A stretch of 64,000 nt of DNA from Rhypophila decipiens (Eukaryota; Ascomycota; Sordariomycetes; Sordariales; Naviculisporaceae). How positions within the stretch are numbered: position 1 is the stretch's first letter; the number at the start of each line of letters is the position of its first letter. The DNA lies in the NCBI GenBank assembly GCA_033297075.1, contig MU858146.1, positions 1 to 64,000 on the forward strand, written 5' to 3'. This document shows, piece by piece, positions 44,774-57,300 of this stretch. The notes under the pieces are model-generated. The model searched no databases. It worked only from the letters and a program-made list of their open reading frames with translations, and was not told where the DNA came from. Both the position numbers and the translations under genes were made by a program.

Positions 44774-45296
44774 ATGGTGAGCAGGAGAACACGATTTATC
44801 TTCCCCCTCTACAGTAGTTCTTACCGACACCAGCGCCTGAACGAAAAGGAGAAGAAGAGGGTTGCCAAGGAGAGTCATGAGCGCGAAGAGGTATGTTGGC
44901 TCCTTCAATAACACCATCGACACCCAATCCACTGACAAGAAATATTACCAGAAGCGCACTCGTAAAGAGCAGTGGGCGATTGCCAACCCGCGGCCACAAC
45001 CAGTCCCAATGCCAGCCGCTTTGGCTGCTCAGGCAGCTGAAGGTACGTTTATCCTCTCTGCAGATAGAATTGGATAGACGCAGCTTGACTAACACCGTGA
45101 TGAAAACGTCTTAGGAGGTCAGTGCAAGGCTTACCCCAAGCTCTCCCTGATGAATCTGATTCATCATCGGTTCCCGTCGAGTCTGCCGCCAAGAATGTGA
45201 GGGATGGGGTTGGACGATGAGATGGAGGAGGAGGAGTCGGACTTGGAGGACTACGAGGACTACTACGTGCCAGAGGGCTTCACGTCCCAGCCTTGA
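44774..45296 (+). pseudogene. Small charged protein gene with apparent frameshift
   Basis: Exons 44774-44890 and 44952-45042 join through a good intron (GTATGT, CACTGAC branch, TACCAG) to give a basic helix, NEKEKKRVAKESHEREEKRT, then a Pro/Ala-rich segment. A second intron (GTACGT) can splice to 45129 in phase, giving LPQALPDESDSSSVPVESAA and a stop at 45220. The obviously coding acidic end, DDEMEEEESDLEDYEDYYVP, with a stop at 45296, lies in the next frame. A one-base shift near the GGGG run at 45206-45209 would unite the two. This could be a sequencing error, a true frameshift or a different splice choice. No family recognised. Confidence 0.42.
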
Positions 45297-45530
45297 CACC
45301 ACTTGCACCGTGATTTATGTTCCTTTGCGATCGTGATATGAGTCAGTCCAAAGAAAGGGACTTGGCATTTTCAAGTGTTGACATAGATGCAGCCTTATAC
45401 CTGGCCGGTAGTACTAGTTACAAGCCTTATGGAGAACAAGACCAACAGACCCGTGGCATTCATATCATTAAAATAAAAAAGAAATCAAACACAACAGTCT
45501 GTCAAAATTTCTTCCACCATTTCTTCCTTC

Positions 45531-47155
45531 TTATTCCCGAACCGTCAACCGCACCATCAACCTCTTCGGCCTCCTTACCCAAGCCCCTTCAACCGCCCAC
45601 CCTCCATCTAGCCCCTCGAATGCCAAATCATAGCGATTCACAATCGTAGCAACAATCTTGTACGTCTCGACAATCCCCAGGTTTCGTCCCAAACAGATCC
45701 TTGCCCCAGCCCCGAAATTCAAGTCCACCACGCTCCTTTGCACACGCAGCCTGGCATTCCAAGCCTCTGCAGTCTCGTCTTTACGTTGTAGCCAGCGCTC
45801 TGGGCGGAATTCGTCCGCGTCGGGGCCGAAGATGGATTTGTTTCGGGACGTGATGTACGGATTTAGGCCTACTGCTGTGCCCGGGGGAATAACCGTTCCG
45901 TTGGGGAGGGTCAAGCCCCGGGAGGGGACGTAGCGCTCGTATTCTATGACGTTTTTTGAGTTGATTAGTATCTGGACTGGCTTGTGCTGGAAACTTTGAA
46001 GAGAGGGGGGGACATACGCATCCCAGCTATGGGCTGTAGCCTTGAGACTTCCGTCCAGACGGCGTCTAGATAGGGTAATTGTCTCGCTGCGCTGTATGAG
46101 ATGGGCTTGTTGCTGTCAAAGCCCGCGCTTCGAACTTCGGCGACTAATTTCTCCAGTACAGGCGGGTGGCTGAGGAGGTAGTACATGATATTCGACACCA
46201 CAATGGCGGTGGTATCCGCGCCGGCAATGATATGCGTCATTGTAGAGGCAATCACTGCGCCATCGTCGACAACATCAGGGTGTAACTTCTTGGCGTCGAT
46301 GAAATGCTGCAGATAGTCTGGACAGTCTGGGTCAAAGTCTCTGTCTTTGCCTGGGGTGAGACGTGCCGTGTAGCCGTCTACTGCTACATTGGTGAGGTTA
46401 CTAAACGTTGCCGGTCCGATCTTGACAAAGGGGTTCTTGTCCAGCCAGAAATCGCTCCAGGGCATTTGGCCGACTCGTTCGAAATACGTGTTGATTGTTG
46501 CTGAGAGGGCAATGGTGCCGTCAAAGTCGGCTGCGGCGGCGAGGTATCCGAATCGGCGGGAGAAGATGATGTAGCTGCTTAGGTCCCAGGCTAGGTAGAG
46601 CGACCATCTCCAGAGGTCGCATACTCCTTCTTCTGGCTTGGTATTAGCGTATCGCGCATCAAGCTGGGTGAGGAATTCTGATATGGCGCGATCTATCTGC
46701 GGCTCGAGGGCTAGCGCCGCGCCGACGGTGTAATACTTTGCTATGGGGCGCTTCATCACCCCGTGGCGAGTATTGTCCGGCTGGCCGAATAAAGTGTAGT
46801 GGATCTTGTTGTCCACGAGGGTGCTGCTCGCGGCGTAGAACTCGGTCTTGCGGTAGGTCCCGTCTGTGCCGTAGATGGTTTTGATCAGCTCGGGAAAGTC
46901 AAGTGTGATGGTGTTTGGGCCGATCTGAACTACGGGACCGTATTTTTCGTGGAGGTCGCGGATCTTGAGAGGGTAGGAGTTGTTCCATGTTGCGTGGAGG
47001 CGATAGAGGTTCGTCCATTTTGCGAAGAAGGGGCCTGGGATGGCGCGGAGTGGGGAGGTTGTATATGTGAGAATGGTCCAGGTTAGGAGGGGGACGAGGA
47101 TGAGGGCGACGATGGTACCGGTTGATAGCAGTGCGCTGTTGACATGGCCTTCCAT
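45531..47155 (-). CDS. Cytochrome P450 monooxygenase (pisatin demethylase-like group)
   Basis: 516-aa microsomal P450. Exons are 47155-46018 and 45943-45531; the 74-bp intron has a GTATGT donor and a CATAG acceptor. I chose the ATG at 47155 (MEGHVNSALL) because the codons upstream in frame are not ATG. An N-terminal membrane helix (about 8-30) is followed by the proline hinge RAIPGPFFAKWTNLYR. The I-helix oxygen-binding motif AGADTT is at about 310-315, the K-helix ExxR (EVSR) near 368, the PERF-type FRPERW near 430, and the haem loop FGAGARICLGRN with the thiolate cysteine near 463. All catalytic motifs are intact. Substrate unknown; no biosynthetic backbone gene lies nearby. The divergent neighbour is a HET gene 400 bp away. 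Confidence 0.92.
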
Positions 47156-47554
47156 GACGGATGGTGGTAGTGGCTGTGGATTCAGCAACTTGGATGGGTT
47201 GAGACGACGAGATACGGGAATCCCGATATCGTCGAGTTGTTTTTATGTTCTTTTGGTTCCCCGCTTTGAGCTGGGAATTGAGAGAGGTTTAGCGTGGGTT
47301 GCCGGCATCACCACACGCCCCAGAAACAGCTATTGGCTGAAGATTGGCAATTCAAGGGTCCAATATGCACTGATGTTGTAACTACGGTAATGTGAGGAAC
47401 AGATTTCAATATGCATGCAAGACGGTGCAAGCTCGCCCGCAAGCGGTGTAGTGCCGTTATCATGGCCCACTGCCACGCATTAATCACCTAGGTCAGAAAT
47501 CGGATCTCCTCACTTCGACTCTCGTCATTTGCAACCATCGAATGGTCCGCAAAA

Positions 47555-49866
47555 ATGACGTCTAGCACTCAAGTATGTCCGACCTGTCGCAACCTGGAGT
47601 TCGAAGACGGGCAAATGAGTGACTTGGACATTTTCGTGTCTGATCTGCTGGAAGCAGGAGAAGAAGGATGTTTGGGATGTAACATGCTCCTCGACGCTAT
47701 CAACTGCTGCTCTCCGACTTACCTACAAGACCTTGGTACCGAAGATGGCCAATTTTCACTAATGGTCGATAATACTGCGATATGGATGACTCTACCTTGG
47801 CAAGCATCTGGCAATATATCTGGCGATGATGTCGGTGACTCTCACATCCAGATCCTCTGGGAATTGGGTAGTTATTCCTCTTTCCGGCATTTAATATCCT
47901 TCAGGCCCACGACTGACCTATCCCTGTAGATGATCCAAACGGGAACTTCTATCGAGACATCATCCCAGCATGTCTCGCCGTCATGCCACACTCGGGAGTC
48001 ACTGCCGCGTTTGAGCGGGTCAAGTCATGGCTTGATCATTGCTCTACCCATCACACGGAATGTCGACCACAAGCTGACAAGCCCTTCCACCCCAAACGTC
48101 TTATTGATGTCAACTCGGCTATTCCACATCGTGATGGGGAAAGAGATGATTTCGTTCGCGTTGTCGAGTTCCCAGCCGAAGAACAATGCGAACAGGTAGT
48201 GACATACGCTGCGTTGAGCTACTGCTGGGGAAGCGAACTCACTGGAGTTCCGACAACAACAAAGCTGAACCTCGCAGAACATTGCCGTGGAATTGCCGTG
48301 AGCACGTTGCCAACTTCAATTGCAGATGCAATAGCGGTCTGTCGAGGAATCAATGTCCGTTACCTCTGGGTCGATAGTCTCTGTATCGTGCAGGATGATG
48401 ATGACGATTGGCGGCGCGAGTCATCCCGGATGGGTGCAATCTACATGCACTCACATGTCACCATCGCTGCCCATCGAGCAGCCTCGTGTCTGGATGGCTT
48501 CCTGGGGCAACAACGTTACGGGCAGCCCGATTGGCAACAATCGTTCACCACGAGATTTTGGCCCGCGGGGACGAGAAATCTGACGGTCGGCCAAGAGCCG
48601 GCCCAAACGAACATGATTATTCGCAAGGCATCCTCCTCCATGTCTTCGGAAACGACCGACGGGGATCTGGGGTACTCGGCCCTGATGCGTCGCGGATGGA
48701 CCTTGCAGGAGGGCTTACTCCCCCAACGCATTATTCATTATACCGAAGATGAAATGGCCTGGGAGTGTCTCTGCAAACGTGTCTGTGAATGTGGGCATGT
48801 CACAAATGCCAAAAGAGATACTCCGCTCCTCAGAAGTCGGGTTATACGCGGGCTACATTCCCCACACGGGACCCCCGGCTATCAGTGGATGCAAGTCGTC
48901 GAGGAGTATACAACCCGCCAACTCTCGCGTTCGTCAGATAAACTAGTCGCTCTTTCAGGGCTTGCTAAATTCTTTATTGCAGGTGACCGGGTAAGTTTCT
49001 CCTCTCTCTGCTCGAACCTGATGCTGGTCTAATATGCACAGCTCGTCAAGGGGTCTGTCCAAGGCCCGAATACAGATCCTCTATATCTCGCCGGCGTGTA
49101 TTTGTCCGATCAACCGGTCAGGCAACTTCTCTGGTATGTCAACAGTCACCGAATTAGCAGCAGCCAGACATTACCAAGTCCCCGACCTTCATACCGTGCT
49201 CCTACCTGGTCCTGGGCTTCAGTTGATAGCCCGGTTCGTTATCCAGCTTACCCGGTACAATCTCATATTACCATACACAAAATAGACACATTTTGTACAC
49301 CACTGCTAGCAGATGACCCTACCGGAGCCGTCACCGGGGGTGAGCTTGTGGTTTCTGGGGCCCTAATCCCAGTCATGTTAATGACAACGGAGCGACCGCT
49401 TCGAGAACCTTGGGACTCTTGGATGCCCAGTGACCTGTGGAGCGAAAGACAGACTCTGGTCCGCGGGCCTAACGGTTGTATGCACGCGGTGTCGTGTGAC
49501 ATTATACGACCTATACAGTTGCGAAGGGATGATCCAGGGTATAAGTGCTGGACACGACAAAATCACCTCTGTGCTGAGTGTTGTCCATCGGAACAAGGCT
49601 GGGAGTCTATGGAATATGCCTGTTTGAAGGTGGCGACGGAAACCTGTACGAGGACACTACAAACCTATTTTCTTCTTTTCCGGCGTTTGGATGTTGAAGG
49701 AGCCTGGGAGCGTGTGGGATTGGGAACAATATTTTCGCCTGAGTTTCATGATGATGAACGAGAGGGCAGAAAGGAGGGCGGACTTGAGATGCCGCAGGGA
49801 ATATTTTTCGAGACGGTAGGAGATCTTTTTGAAGGTTCTAAAGTTCAAAAGATCCGGATTCTTTAG
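47555..49866 (+). CDS. HET-domain protein
   Basis: 732-aa heterokaryon-incompatibility-type protein. Exons are 47555-47867, 47930-48990 and 49042-49866; all junctions keep frame, and the first intron has a GACTGAC branch. The N-terminus has a CPTCRN...CLGCNML cysteine pattern. HET-domain blocks are intact: YAALSYCWG at about 197-205, LPTSIADAIAVCRGINVRYL with WVDSLCIVQDD at about 230-260, GAIYMHSHVTIAAH just after, and RGWTLQEGLLPQRIIHY near 357-373. YRAPTWSWASVD in the last exon is the usual closing block. Such proteins sense non-self during hyphal fusion and can trigger cell death; the specific partner is unknown. Its 3' end is 85 bp from that of a second HET gene. Confidence 0.92.
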
Positions 49867-49950
49867 AAACGTAGGTTGGAAATGGGTATATGACTGGTAC
49901 GGGATGTACATGTTGCTTGTCTGAATTATGGTAGTAGCTTCTGTGCTAAT

Positions 49951-51657
49951 TTACTTGACCCTCATTCTAAGTACTATTTTGCCAACTTGTGAAGCCTCAC
50001 ATATTCTCTTTCCCAATATTACAGACTCTATTGTACGTGTCATCCGTTCCGTACTTTCGCGAATCTCTATATAAAAATGAAACTTCTTCCCTAAAACGGC
50101 GTCGGTTATAATAGCCTCTGTGGCCAAGTCATCCTTCAATGAAGCAAAATATTCAACAAGTTTGTTTTCAGCAGTAGTAGCATGCATGTTCCATGTTGAT
50201 CTTAGGGTGGCCTCAAAAGCTTCAGCTTTATGCCCATGGATCGGAGACATGTGCAGAGTTTTGCCCGCGACGGCGCAAACTACTAAGAGTTCGCCCACCT
50301 TCCGCCTCTTGTCGGATGTATTCATTTGCTCTTCCTCTATATCAAACTTGATGAAACCCACGTATGTGTCGTTATCCCGCATCAAAACTTTGCTTCGGGT
50401 TCGGTCATAAATCCCTGGCGGCCACATCTCACTAGACTCTAGAGAATATCCGGATATACCACCTCGCCTTCCCCAAAATTTGAAATACATCGCCTCTGCA
50501 GGGTTTGGCATTATCTCAGTTGCCACTGCAACGTGATTGATATATTTTGCCAGGTACAATGTCTGTGGCTGATCTCGTCGCATTTCATGTGATAGTTCCG
50601 CCCATGCAGTCGGCCTTTGGCGAAAGTACCTGTCGTTACCTGGGACCAAGAAGATGCACACTTGGCTTCCTGCAACCTTGCAACCGAGGTCCATAAGTTC
50701 ACGCACCCAGATGTAAGAGGGGGATGGCCGGTAGTAGAACAGGCATGTGTGCAAACGGAAGCCTTTGTTTGATGTTGTGATCTCTTGGGTCTGAATATAG
50801 CGGGATGTAACGGGCTCGCAATCTCGAAGAAGGCTAAACTCACGAGGGTGACGAGAAAGTAATCCTCGATCCTTGTCGCGAGAAAGTAATTCTTGATACC
50901 CGTCGGGATCGTCAGGATCCTGAAGCCATGCAAAGATGGAGAGGTCGGTAGACGACTTGATGATTTCCTCTTGAAGGCGCAGGAAGGCTCTCTCGCCTTC
51001 TCCGTAAAGCATTGGCATGTTGACCTGGAATATTCCCAGAAGGCAATAGGCGAGATCTTCGGTCCTTGTGGTTTCTCTGTGAGCTGCCCAGGACATCCTC
51101 TGCCCAATTGGCACTCGGCATAAAGCCAACTCGCTTCCGTTGACAAGGATATCAAGTCGGATTCCAGTGATACCTGACAGATACTCGGCTACCAGGTCGT
51201 CAGACTTGGAACCTCTCATGCTCCACTTCGAATCGTAAAAGTGAACCTTAGCAGGCGCAATGAGCTCTTGAAGCGTCCAGCCACGAGTGAACCACTTTAA
51301 AGGAGACCCTTTGTCTCCCTCAGATGTGGTGGGCTTGCTAGAAATAAGCCGGCTTTGGATCCACTGGATCCATATCTCGTCGTAGGCCAATGGTGACAGA
51401 TCGGGCCAGTCCCACTCCGGAGACCAGTCCTCGAGAAAGGCATAGCATATTTCAGACGGCTGATACCACTTGAACTTCGAGTTGATGGATTCTGACAGTT
51501 CCGCACTTGATGACTTGTCGATACAGCACGTGTCGACCCACGCATATCGTATTCCCTTCTCTCGTGTCCCAGCTGGTCTAGCCCCTTTCGATCTCCACCT
51601 ACGCTCTTGCTCGCCCACAAAACTTTCTTCTGCAATTCCATCCTGGACACATGACAT
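49951..51657 (-). CDS. HET-domain protein lacking the usual N-terminal block
   Basis: 568 aa from the ATG at 51657. Present are the second HET block, IRYAWVDTCCIDK at about 36-48 with SSAELSESINSKFKWYQ, the FTRGWTLQELIAPAKVHFY block near 123-141, and the TRTEDLAYCLLGIFQVNMPM segment with LYGEG near 200-223. This is the layout of the HET-E/HET-D class. The first block (A-x-LSH-TWG) should lie 60-80 residues before WVDTCCID. Here only a polar 35-residue stretch precedes it, and I find no upstream exon supplying it. The gene may be 5'-truncated, mis-started or missing an exon. The C-terminal 300 residues have no recognisable NACHT or repeat domain. Confidence 0.8.
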   Translation of the reverse strand: MSCVQDGIAEESFVGEQERRWRSKGARPAGTREKGIRYAWVDTCCIDKSSSAELSESINSKFKWYQPSEICYAFLEDWSPEWDWPDLSPLAYDEIWIQWIQSRLISSKPTTSEGDKGSPLKWFTRGWTLQELIAPAKVHFYDSKWSMRGSKSDDLVAEYLSGITGIRLDILVNGSELALCRVPIGQRMSWAAHRETTRTEDLAYCLLGIFQVNMPMLYGEGERAFLRLQEEIIKSSTDLSIFAWLQDPDDPDGYQELLSRDKDRGLLSRHPREFSLLRDCEPVTSRYIQTQEITTSNKGFRLHTCLFYYRPSPSYIWVRELMDLGCKVAGSQVCIFLVPGNDRYFRQRPTAWAELSHEMRRDQPQTLYLAKYINHVAVATEIMPNPAEAMYFKFWGRRGGISGYSLESSEMWPPGIYDRTRSKVLMRDNDTYVGFIKFDIEEEQMNTSDKRRKVGELLVVCAVAGKTLHMSPIHGHKAEAFEATLRSTWNMHATTAENKLVEYFASLKDDLATEAIITDAVLGKKFHFYIEIRESTERMTRTIESVILGKRICEASQVGKIVLRMRVK

Positions 51658-54366
51658 GCTCTTCAGCAGGAAATGCTATTTCCGTCCCAGTGACGAGATC
51701 AGAAACTTTGGCGGTACCCAGCTACTAGACGATTCGATTAGTCTTTCACCCCCATGCTCAGATTTGACTTCCGAACCAGAGCTTCGACTACTCCTCGTTT
51801 GGCACCCAGACGATGAACGAGCTGGCCCAAGCCCAGCAGGCGCCGCCCGCGCCAATAAGCATGGCCGAAGCGGGCCAAATAGCTATAATCCTATAGCAAC
51901 TACCTAGATTAGGCAGGCTCCGGTCCCAACCCATCCCCTGTACCAGGAGGGTACAGTTTACAATCCCGCCACCGGAGGGTTCGACGCAGCTCAATCGGAG
52001 CAGGCTGGCGATCGAATTGCACGTCAGAACCGCCGCGAGCCTCCACCAGGCTGGATCTCTTCCACAACAAACCCGGCGTGGTCATGTTTCTCGCCCGTCG
52101 GCACTTGGCGACCCATAGAATTTTGATATTCAACGTCAGTGGCCTCGGGGAATAGGAATACACAGAGACATTCCGTGGAGGCTAGTGGCAGTTTCTAAGA
52201 TTGCTCTCCGCCTGCTTGGAAAGGTTAGTTCCATTTCTGATGATGGAAAGCCGACGAACCTGGACTAATCAATACTTCGCTGTTATCTTTTAGAGAACAT
52301 TTCCCGGTCCCTATTGAAGCAATCATACGGGGAAGAACACCGCGTCGTATCAATCTGGTTGATCCCGATGGCGACGCAAAAACCTTGACCAGGAAGAGCT
52401 CGGCAATCCCTTCGTTGAGTCGACGATGATGACTATAACGGACCAAGCGGCGGATTGCGCCAGGTGACGCCAGCGAGAAAAGCTCTGTTACCTGGATCGA
52501 CGTACCATAACCAGAATTCGAACACAATGGGAAAGGCGCCGAGCTCATCATGCGTCGATTGATGGTGGCCGGGTTTTGACACGTGGCGAGGAAAAACCAG
52601 ACCGCCACTAAGAAGGCAGTGTTGATGGCTAGAGAAGACAAGAAGAGGATTATCTCCCAGCCACAATTTTGCTCCCTAACATCTGTGTTCCTAGAATCGC
52701 CAGATGGGACTTCAAGGCAAGCCTGTGCCAACACTTCATCAGGCGTCTGAACAGACAGGGCCAGTTCGCCCAGAACTTGATCTGGGAGCTGCGTCCAGGA
52801 ATCACAATCGTGGGATCAGGTCCAACTTCGCAACCACTTTGTGCACCCACGGCGATATCTCTGCACTGTCTTCTAATCACTCGGCCACCCGTTTGTCATC
52901 CGAAAGATAAGGCAGACAAAATAACAGCGCCTTACCACATCGTTTGTGCAAAACAAACATACTTTACGACTATTCCGTCAAGCAGTCTTTATGGCAGACA
53001 AGATGAGGTCAATCGTTCCACGGGCACAGCCTTGAAGCGAGGAGTCATCGGGAGGAAGTACGCTATGAGGTTATCTGGTCAATGTTTACGTTGCAGTCTT
53101 AATGGGTGATACAACACCAGAAAGCAGTATCTTGCTTGATGTTCCGCTATGAGCGAGCCTCCCAAGTTTATCATTTTCTCGCAAAATGTTATAGCCAGTA
53201 GCGCACCAGGTCAATTGAGGGTCTGTTGCTCTTCAGGCCAATTCTCAACATCTCACCTTTGTCGTACGATGCCGTTGCACCGCGATCAGCTTGCTCAATG
53301 GGTTCGGTTTGTTTTGTTTCACATTGGTGGAGCCCGGGCCCGACCGAGAAAAGAAAGGGGCAAATCTTGGCGCTGTCCAGGGTCAAGGTTCTGTTGAGCG
53401 TTGCTTCTTTGGCGGCAGGTTATTTCGACCGACAAATCGACATCGAGGAATTGGCCTGTGCCTCGGGAAATTTCGAGCTTGGCAGGCGATTTGGTGGGGT
53501 TTTGAGGTTTCAATGTTTACGGGCGGGCCTTGGGGGCGGGGCAGGTGATGGTCCGAGCTTTTCATCCAACGGCGCTACGCGCCCAGTGACGCGCGTGGGC
53601 GGGCAGGCGGGCAGCGGTTTGCGCCTTCAAGTTGCACCAAGCTGTTGGGCTCCAATCCCAGCAACAACCTGGAAGCGACCGAACACACCTTCTCGAAATC
53701 CAAGACATTGACTGAGGCGCACCGTTATCGAACAATCCAAGAGTCGTTTGTCGGTTTTTATCTCGCATCCACACTCGCTTCATCTTTACAATTCGACTCT
53801 TTGGCGCATTGTTGTGCTTGGGCAACATATATATACTTTCGGGCCATTATTAGGCATTACTTTGGTCGTGGGATTTCCCCTTCTCCCTTTGTTTACATTC
53901 AGCCGGTTTGTTTTGTTTGTTTTGTTGGCAGACACGCACAAGAGATTGGCAAAAGTTGGACAACGCCGCTGCGCTACGACTGCAGTGCATCTCAAACTTG
54001 CATCAAGCCAACCAGAGCCAAGTTTGCCCCGAGGTCGCATCCACGCACAACATAATTGTCCGCCACGCCTCCGGTGAAATCCCGACCAGCAAAACCGACG
54101 CGACAAGGAAGTTTTTTTGCCTGCTTGTTGATCCGCCCCGTTTACCGATCTTTCCGCGACCCCGTCGACTTCCTCCCCCGCGCTGTCCACTCTCATCCTA
54201 CCCCCTCACCCCCGTCCTCTCCACCGCGAATCGATCGATCCCCCACGAGCGCATCCACGAAGCGATCGACCCAACCATCCGACTGGCCACCCCTTCGAAT
54301 AAGGTCAAGGCTTGCCTCTCCACACCCGATCGCCCAAAACCATGATCACGGCCTGTTGAAGCGACC
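51658..54366. other. Intergenic region with long RhoGEF leader
   Basis: 2.7 kb between the HET gene start and the RhoGEF start. Open frames near 52225-52734 (minus; a single hydrophobic segment, LAINTAFLVAVWFFLA) and 52669-53109 (plus) could be gene relics but carry no family motif. TATATATAC near 53828 followed by CT-rich sequence may be the RhoGEF promoter. Confidence 0.4.
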
Positions 54367-57300
54367 ATGGTTCGTGTCACGGAGGAGCTGGTGCTCTCGC
54401 CAGAGCATGTCACTCTTTATTACGCCAGCGACCCATTGCTTGGCCAACTTCCCGTCCTCATCTTTCACGGCCCCTCCACCACGGCCAATTTCACCCACAA
54501 CACCTCCCGGGTACAGATTCACATCTACAGCGCCGCCGGGTTCCAGTCGTACCACCGCATCACCATCTCGCCCAACTCTCCCTTCTACAGCGTCGTCGCC
54601 CACCTCCCGCGCGAGTTTCAGGGCGATGAGATCTGCCGAGCACTGGCCTTTGGTCTATTCAGATACTTTAGCGAGCTACCCGATGGCGTAAAACACCATC
54701 TTAGGAACCAGTATCCGACGACGCGCAACCGGCGACCCGGCTCAGCGCCCACCCTCTTCGGCGAGGAACATGCAGCGGACCTCGCCAAGTCTGCCGTCCA
54801 GGCATCGAACACTCCCGAGATCATCCACATGCTAGAATCGGCGCTGCGGACGCAACACATCAGCAATGTCGATCTCGACCTTGTCCTTCCCCCGGGCTCG
54901 ATTATCCCACTGCAGGATATTGACCTAGAAGAGGTACCAGACGACGAAGATGACATCCTCGACCCGACTCTGAGACAATACGGCGGATACACACCCCTGG
55001 TGAAGGTCTTTGGCGAACCAGTATTTCTGCCAACTTCCCGACTCCGACGGGCACCATCTAGACCGACATCCCTAAACAGAAGCAAGTCCTTCTCGCACAA
55101 CCAAAAGGTCGAGCTGCGCATGAAGATGGGCGAGCTCGTCGACACGGAAGAGCGCTACGTCATGAAGCTCAATGAGCTGGTCAACAATGTAGCCGACAAT
55201 TTCCGACAGAGTGCCAAGCAGCGCTCGGCCGAAAGCACCAGCCCGACAGAAGACGACCTCGAGAAGCTGTTTCCCAAATCGGCAGATAGCATCTTGCAGA
55301 TCAACCGAGCGTTTATGACGGAGCTCCGACGAATCATGGACGACACGGAGGAGGATGCCTTGAGAGATCTCGATTTGCAACAATTCGGGACACCGAGAAC
55401 AGGCGGGTCCACCCGGGTGAAAGATCCTAGCGGTGCGCTCGCCATGGCGAGGTTGTTTCTGGATTGGTTCCCCAAGTTTACGGATTGCTACCAGGATTAT
55501 ATCCGGGCGAGCCAGCATTTCCCGCAATTGCTGAATTCGTATCTTGATACGCAGTCGAGCTTTCGGCAACGGGTGGTGCAGACTGGTGAGCAGACGATTC
55601 GGAGTCTGTTGATCGAGCCTGTGCAACGATTGCCGAGGTATAGCTTGTTCATCGACCAGATTGTTGCGAGCTTACCGTTTACCCATCCAGCATTGCAGCT
55701 GATGCTCCGGGCGAGGGACATTATTACGAATATTTGTTCTATGGACGACCCGCTGCCTGACAAGCCGCATGTTACGAATCGATTACGGGCGATGGTTGAG
55801 TGCTGGCCTGTTGATCTTGAGCCGCAGGGACGACTTGTCTTGGCGGCTGACTTTATTGAGCTTGCAACGCCATATGTTGACTTGATGGATGTTCATGTCA
55901 GCCAGGATCGCGCGGGCTTGTTCTTGTTGTTCTCGGATTGTATTGTCATTTTGAAGAAAAAGACGAATCCGGGACTGACGGGGCGGGATTTCCTCAGGGA
56001 GATTGATAAGCCTTCGCCTGCTGGGTTGCTCGCGTCCATGACGAATGTCGCGGGTGGTCCGGGAAACTGGGAGTTTGCTTTTACGGGCTGGCATAGTCTT
56101 GCCGATGTGCGGTTTACGGAATCTCAAGACGGGAGGCTTGTGTGGATGACTTCTACGCAGGAGATGAAGGGCGCGCATTCGGGAGAGTACTTCACCAGCA
56201 AGGCGATTACCTCGCGATGTTTCCTGTTGCAGGAGACGTATGACGGGAGGGCGAATAAATGGAGCGAGGACATCATCAAGGCCAGAATCGAAGGACGGTT
56301 TCCCGAAAAGGAGAGGGAGGATCCCACCTGGACGCTGAGGGCTGTCAAGATGGAGGATAATAACTTTGGCTTGCATGCGGCTGTTTTTCAAGAGGCTGCG
56401 GAACAGCTTGTTGAAGGACGCAGGGAGCCTGCGCCGATACGGATTGTGGTGGACAATCACAAGGGCACCAAGGGCGCACCGGTTGGGCATTATGGCGTCG
56501 AGATTGTCATTGAGATTAGCAGCGCGGCATCTGCGGAAAGTGGGAATATGAAGCGGATTTCGATGAATACACTGGGCTTGAACGGCAAAAAGTTCACGGA
56601 CGACATTGCGGTGGAGGATTTCTTGCCAACGCTGTCGAGGAGGATTGTCCAACTTTTGGGGACGCAGTTTAGTGTGGCCAACCTGAAGCTCGTTCCGGCG
56701 CTGACGTCGTATTACACCAAGATTTTGCGGGCTCTGAATATGAGCTCCAGGTTACCAGAGAAGGGCAGTCGGACTTTCCTGTCATCTTCGCCGGTCAAGA
56801 TGTTGTCGAATTTCTTGGCGGGCAACATGTCCTCTGCTTCTACCGCGGCAGCAGCAGCTGCGGCTCAGCATTCTTCGCAGGTGCGGGACAGTACTGCTAT
56901 TAGTGGCAGCAGTCCACCGAAACAACAACTCCAGCAAGCACCCACGCTTTATCCTGGACAGTCATCACTCCATCGCAAGAATAGCAGCCAAAAGGACCTC
57001 GCCATGGTGCCTAGTTCCGGTTCTCTCCGCGACAGGGATGGAACCACCTTCCGCATGACAGTCGAAGACGAGACGCGCCCCGAGAACCCGCTTGTTCGGC
57101 TCGAGCAGACATTTACGGGATACGTCGCCAGCCTGCAAGCGCGAAAGGGGTATTTCATCGGCCGGACGCTGTTTAATCGGTCATTTGCGGACGAACTGCT
57201 GGTGAATGACTTGTATAACCGGCTGATTGAGTTTCCGTTTGACCTGGAGGCGTCGGCGGAGATAGGGACCGAGGTGATCTTTGCGGCGTTTGAGAAATTT

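Noticed and set aside
52225..52734. Minus-strand frame with one hydrophobic segment as a membrane protein gene
   Set aside because: No family motif, no support from neighbouring exons, and plus-strand frames overlap it.
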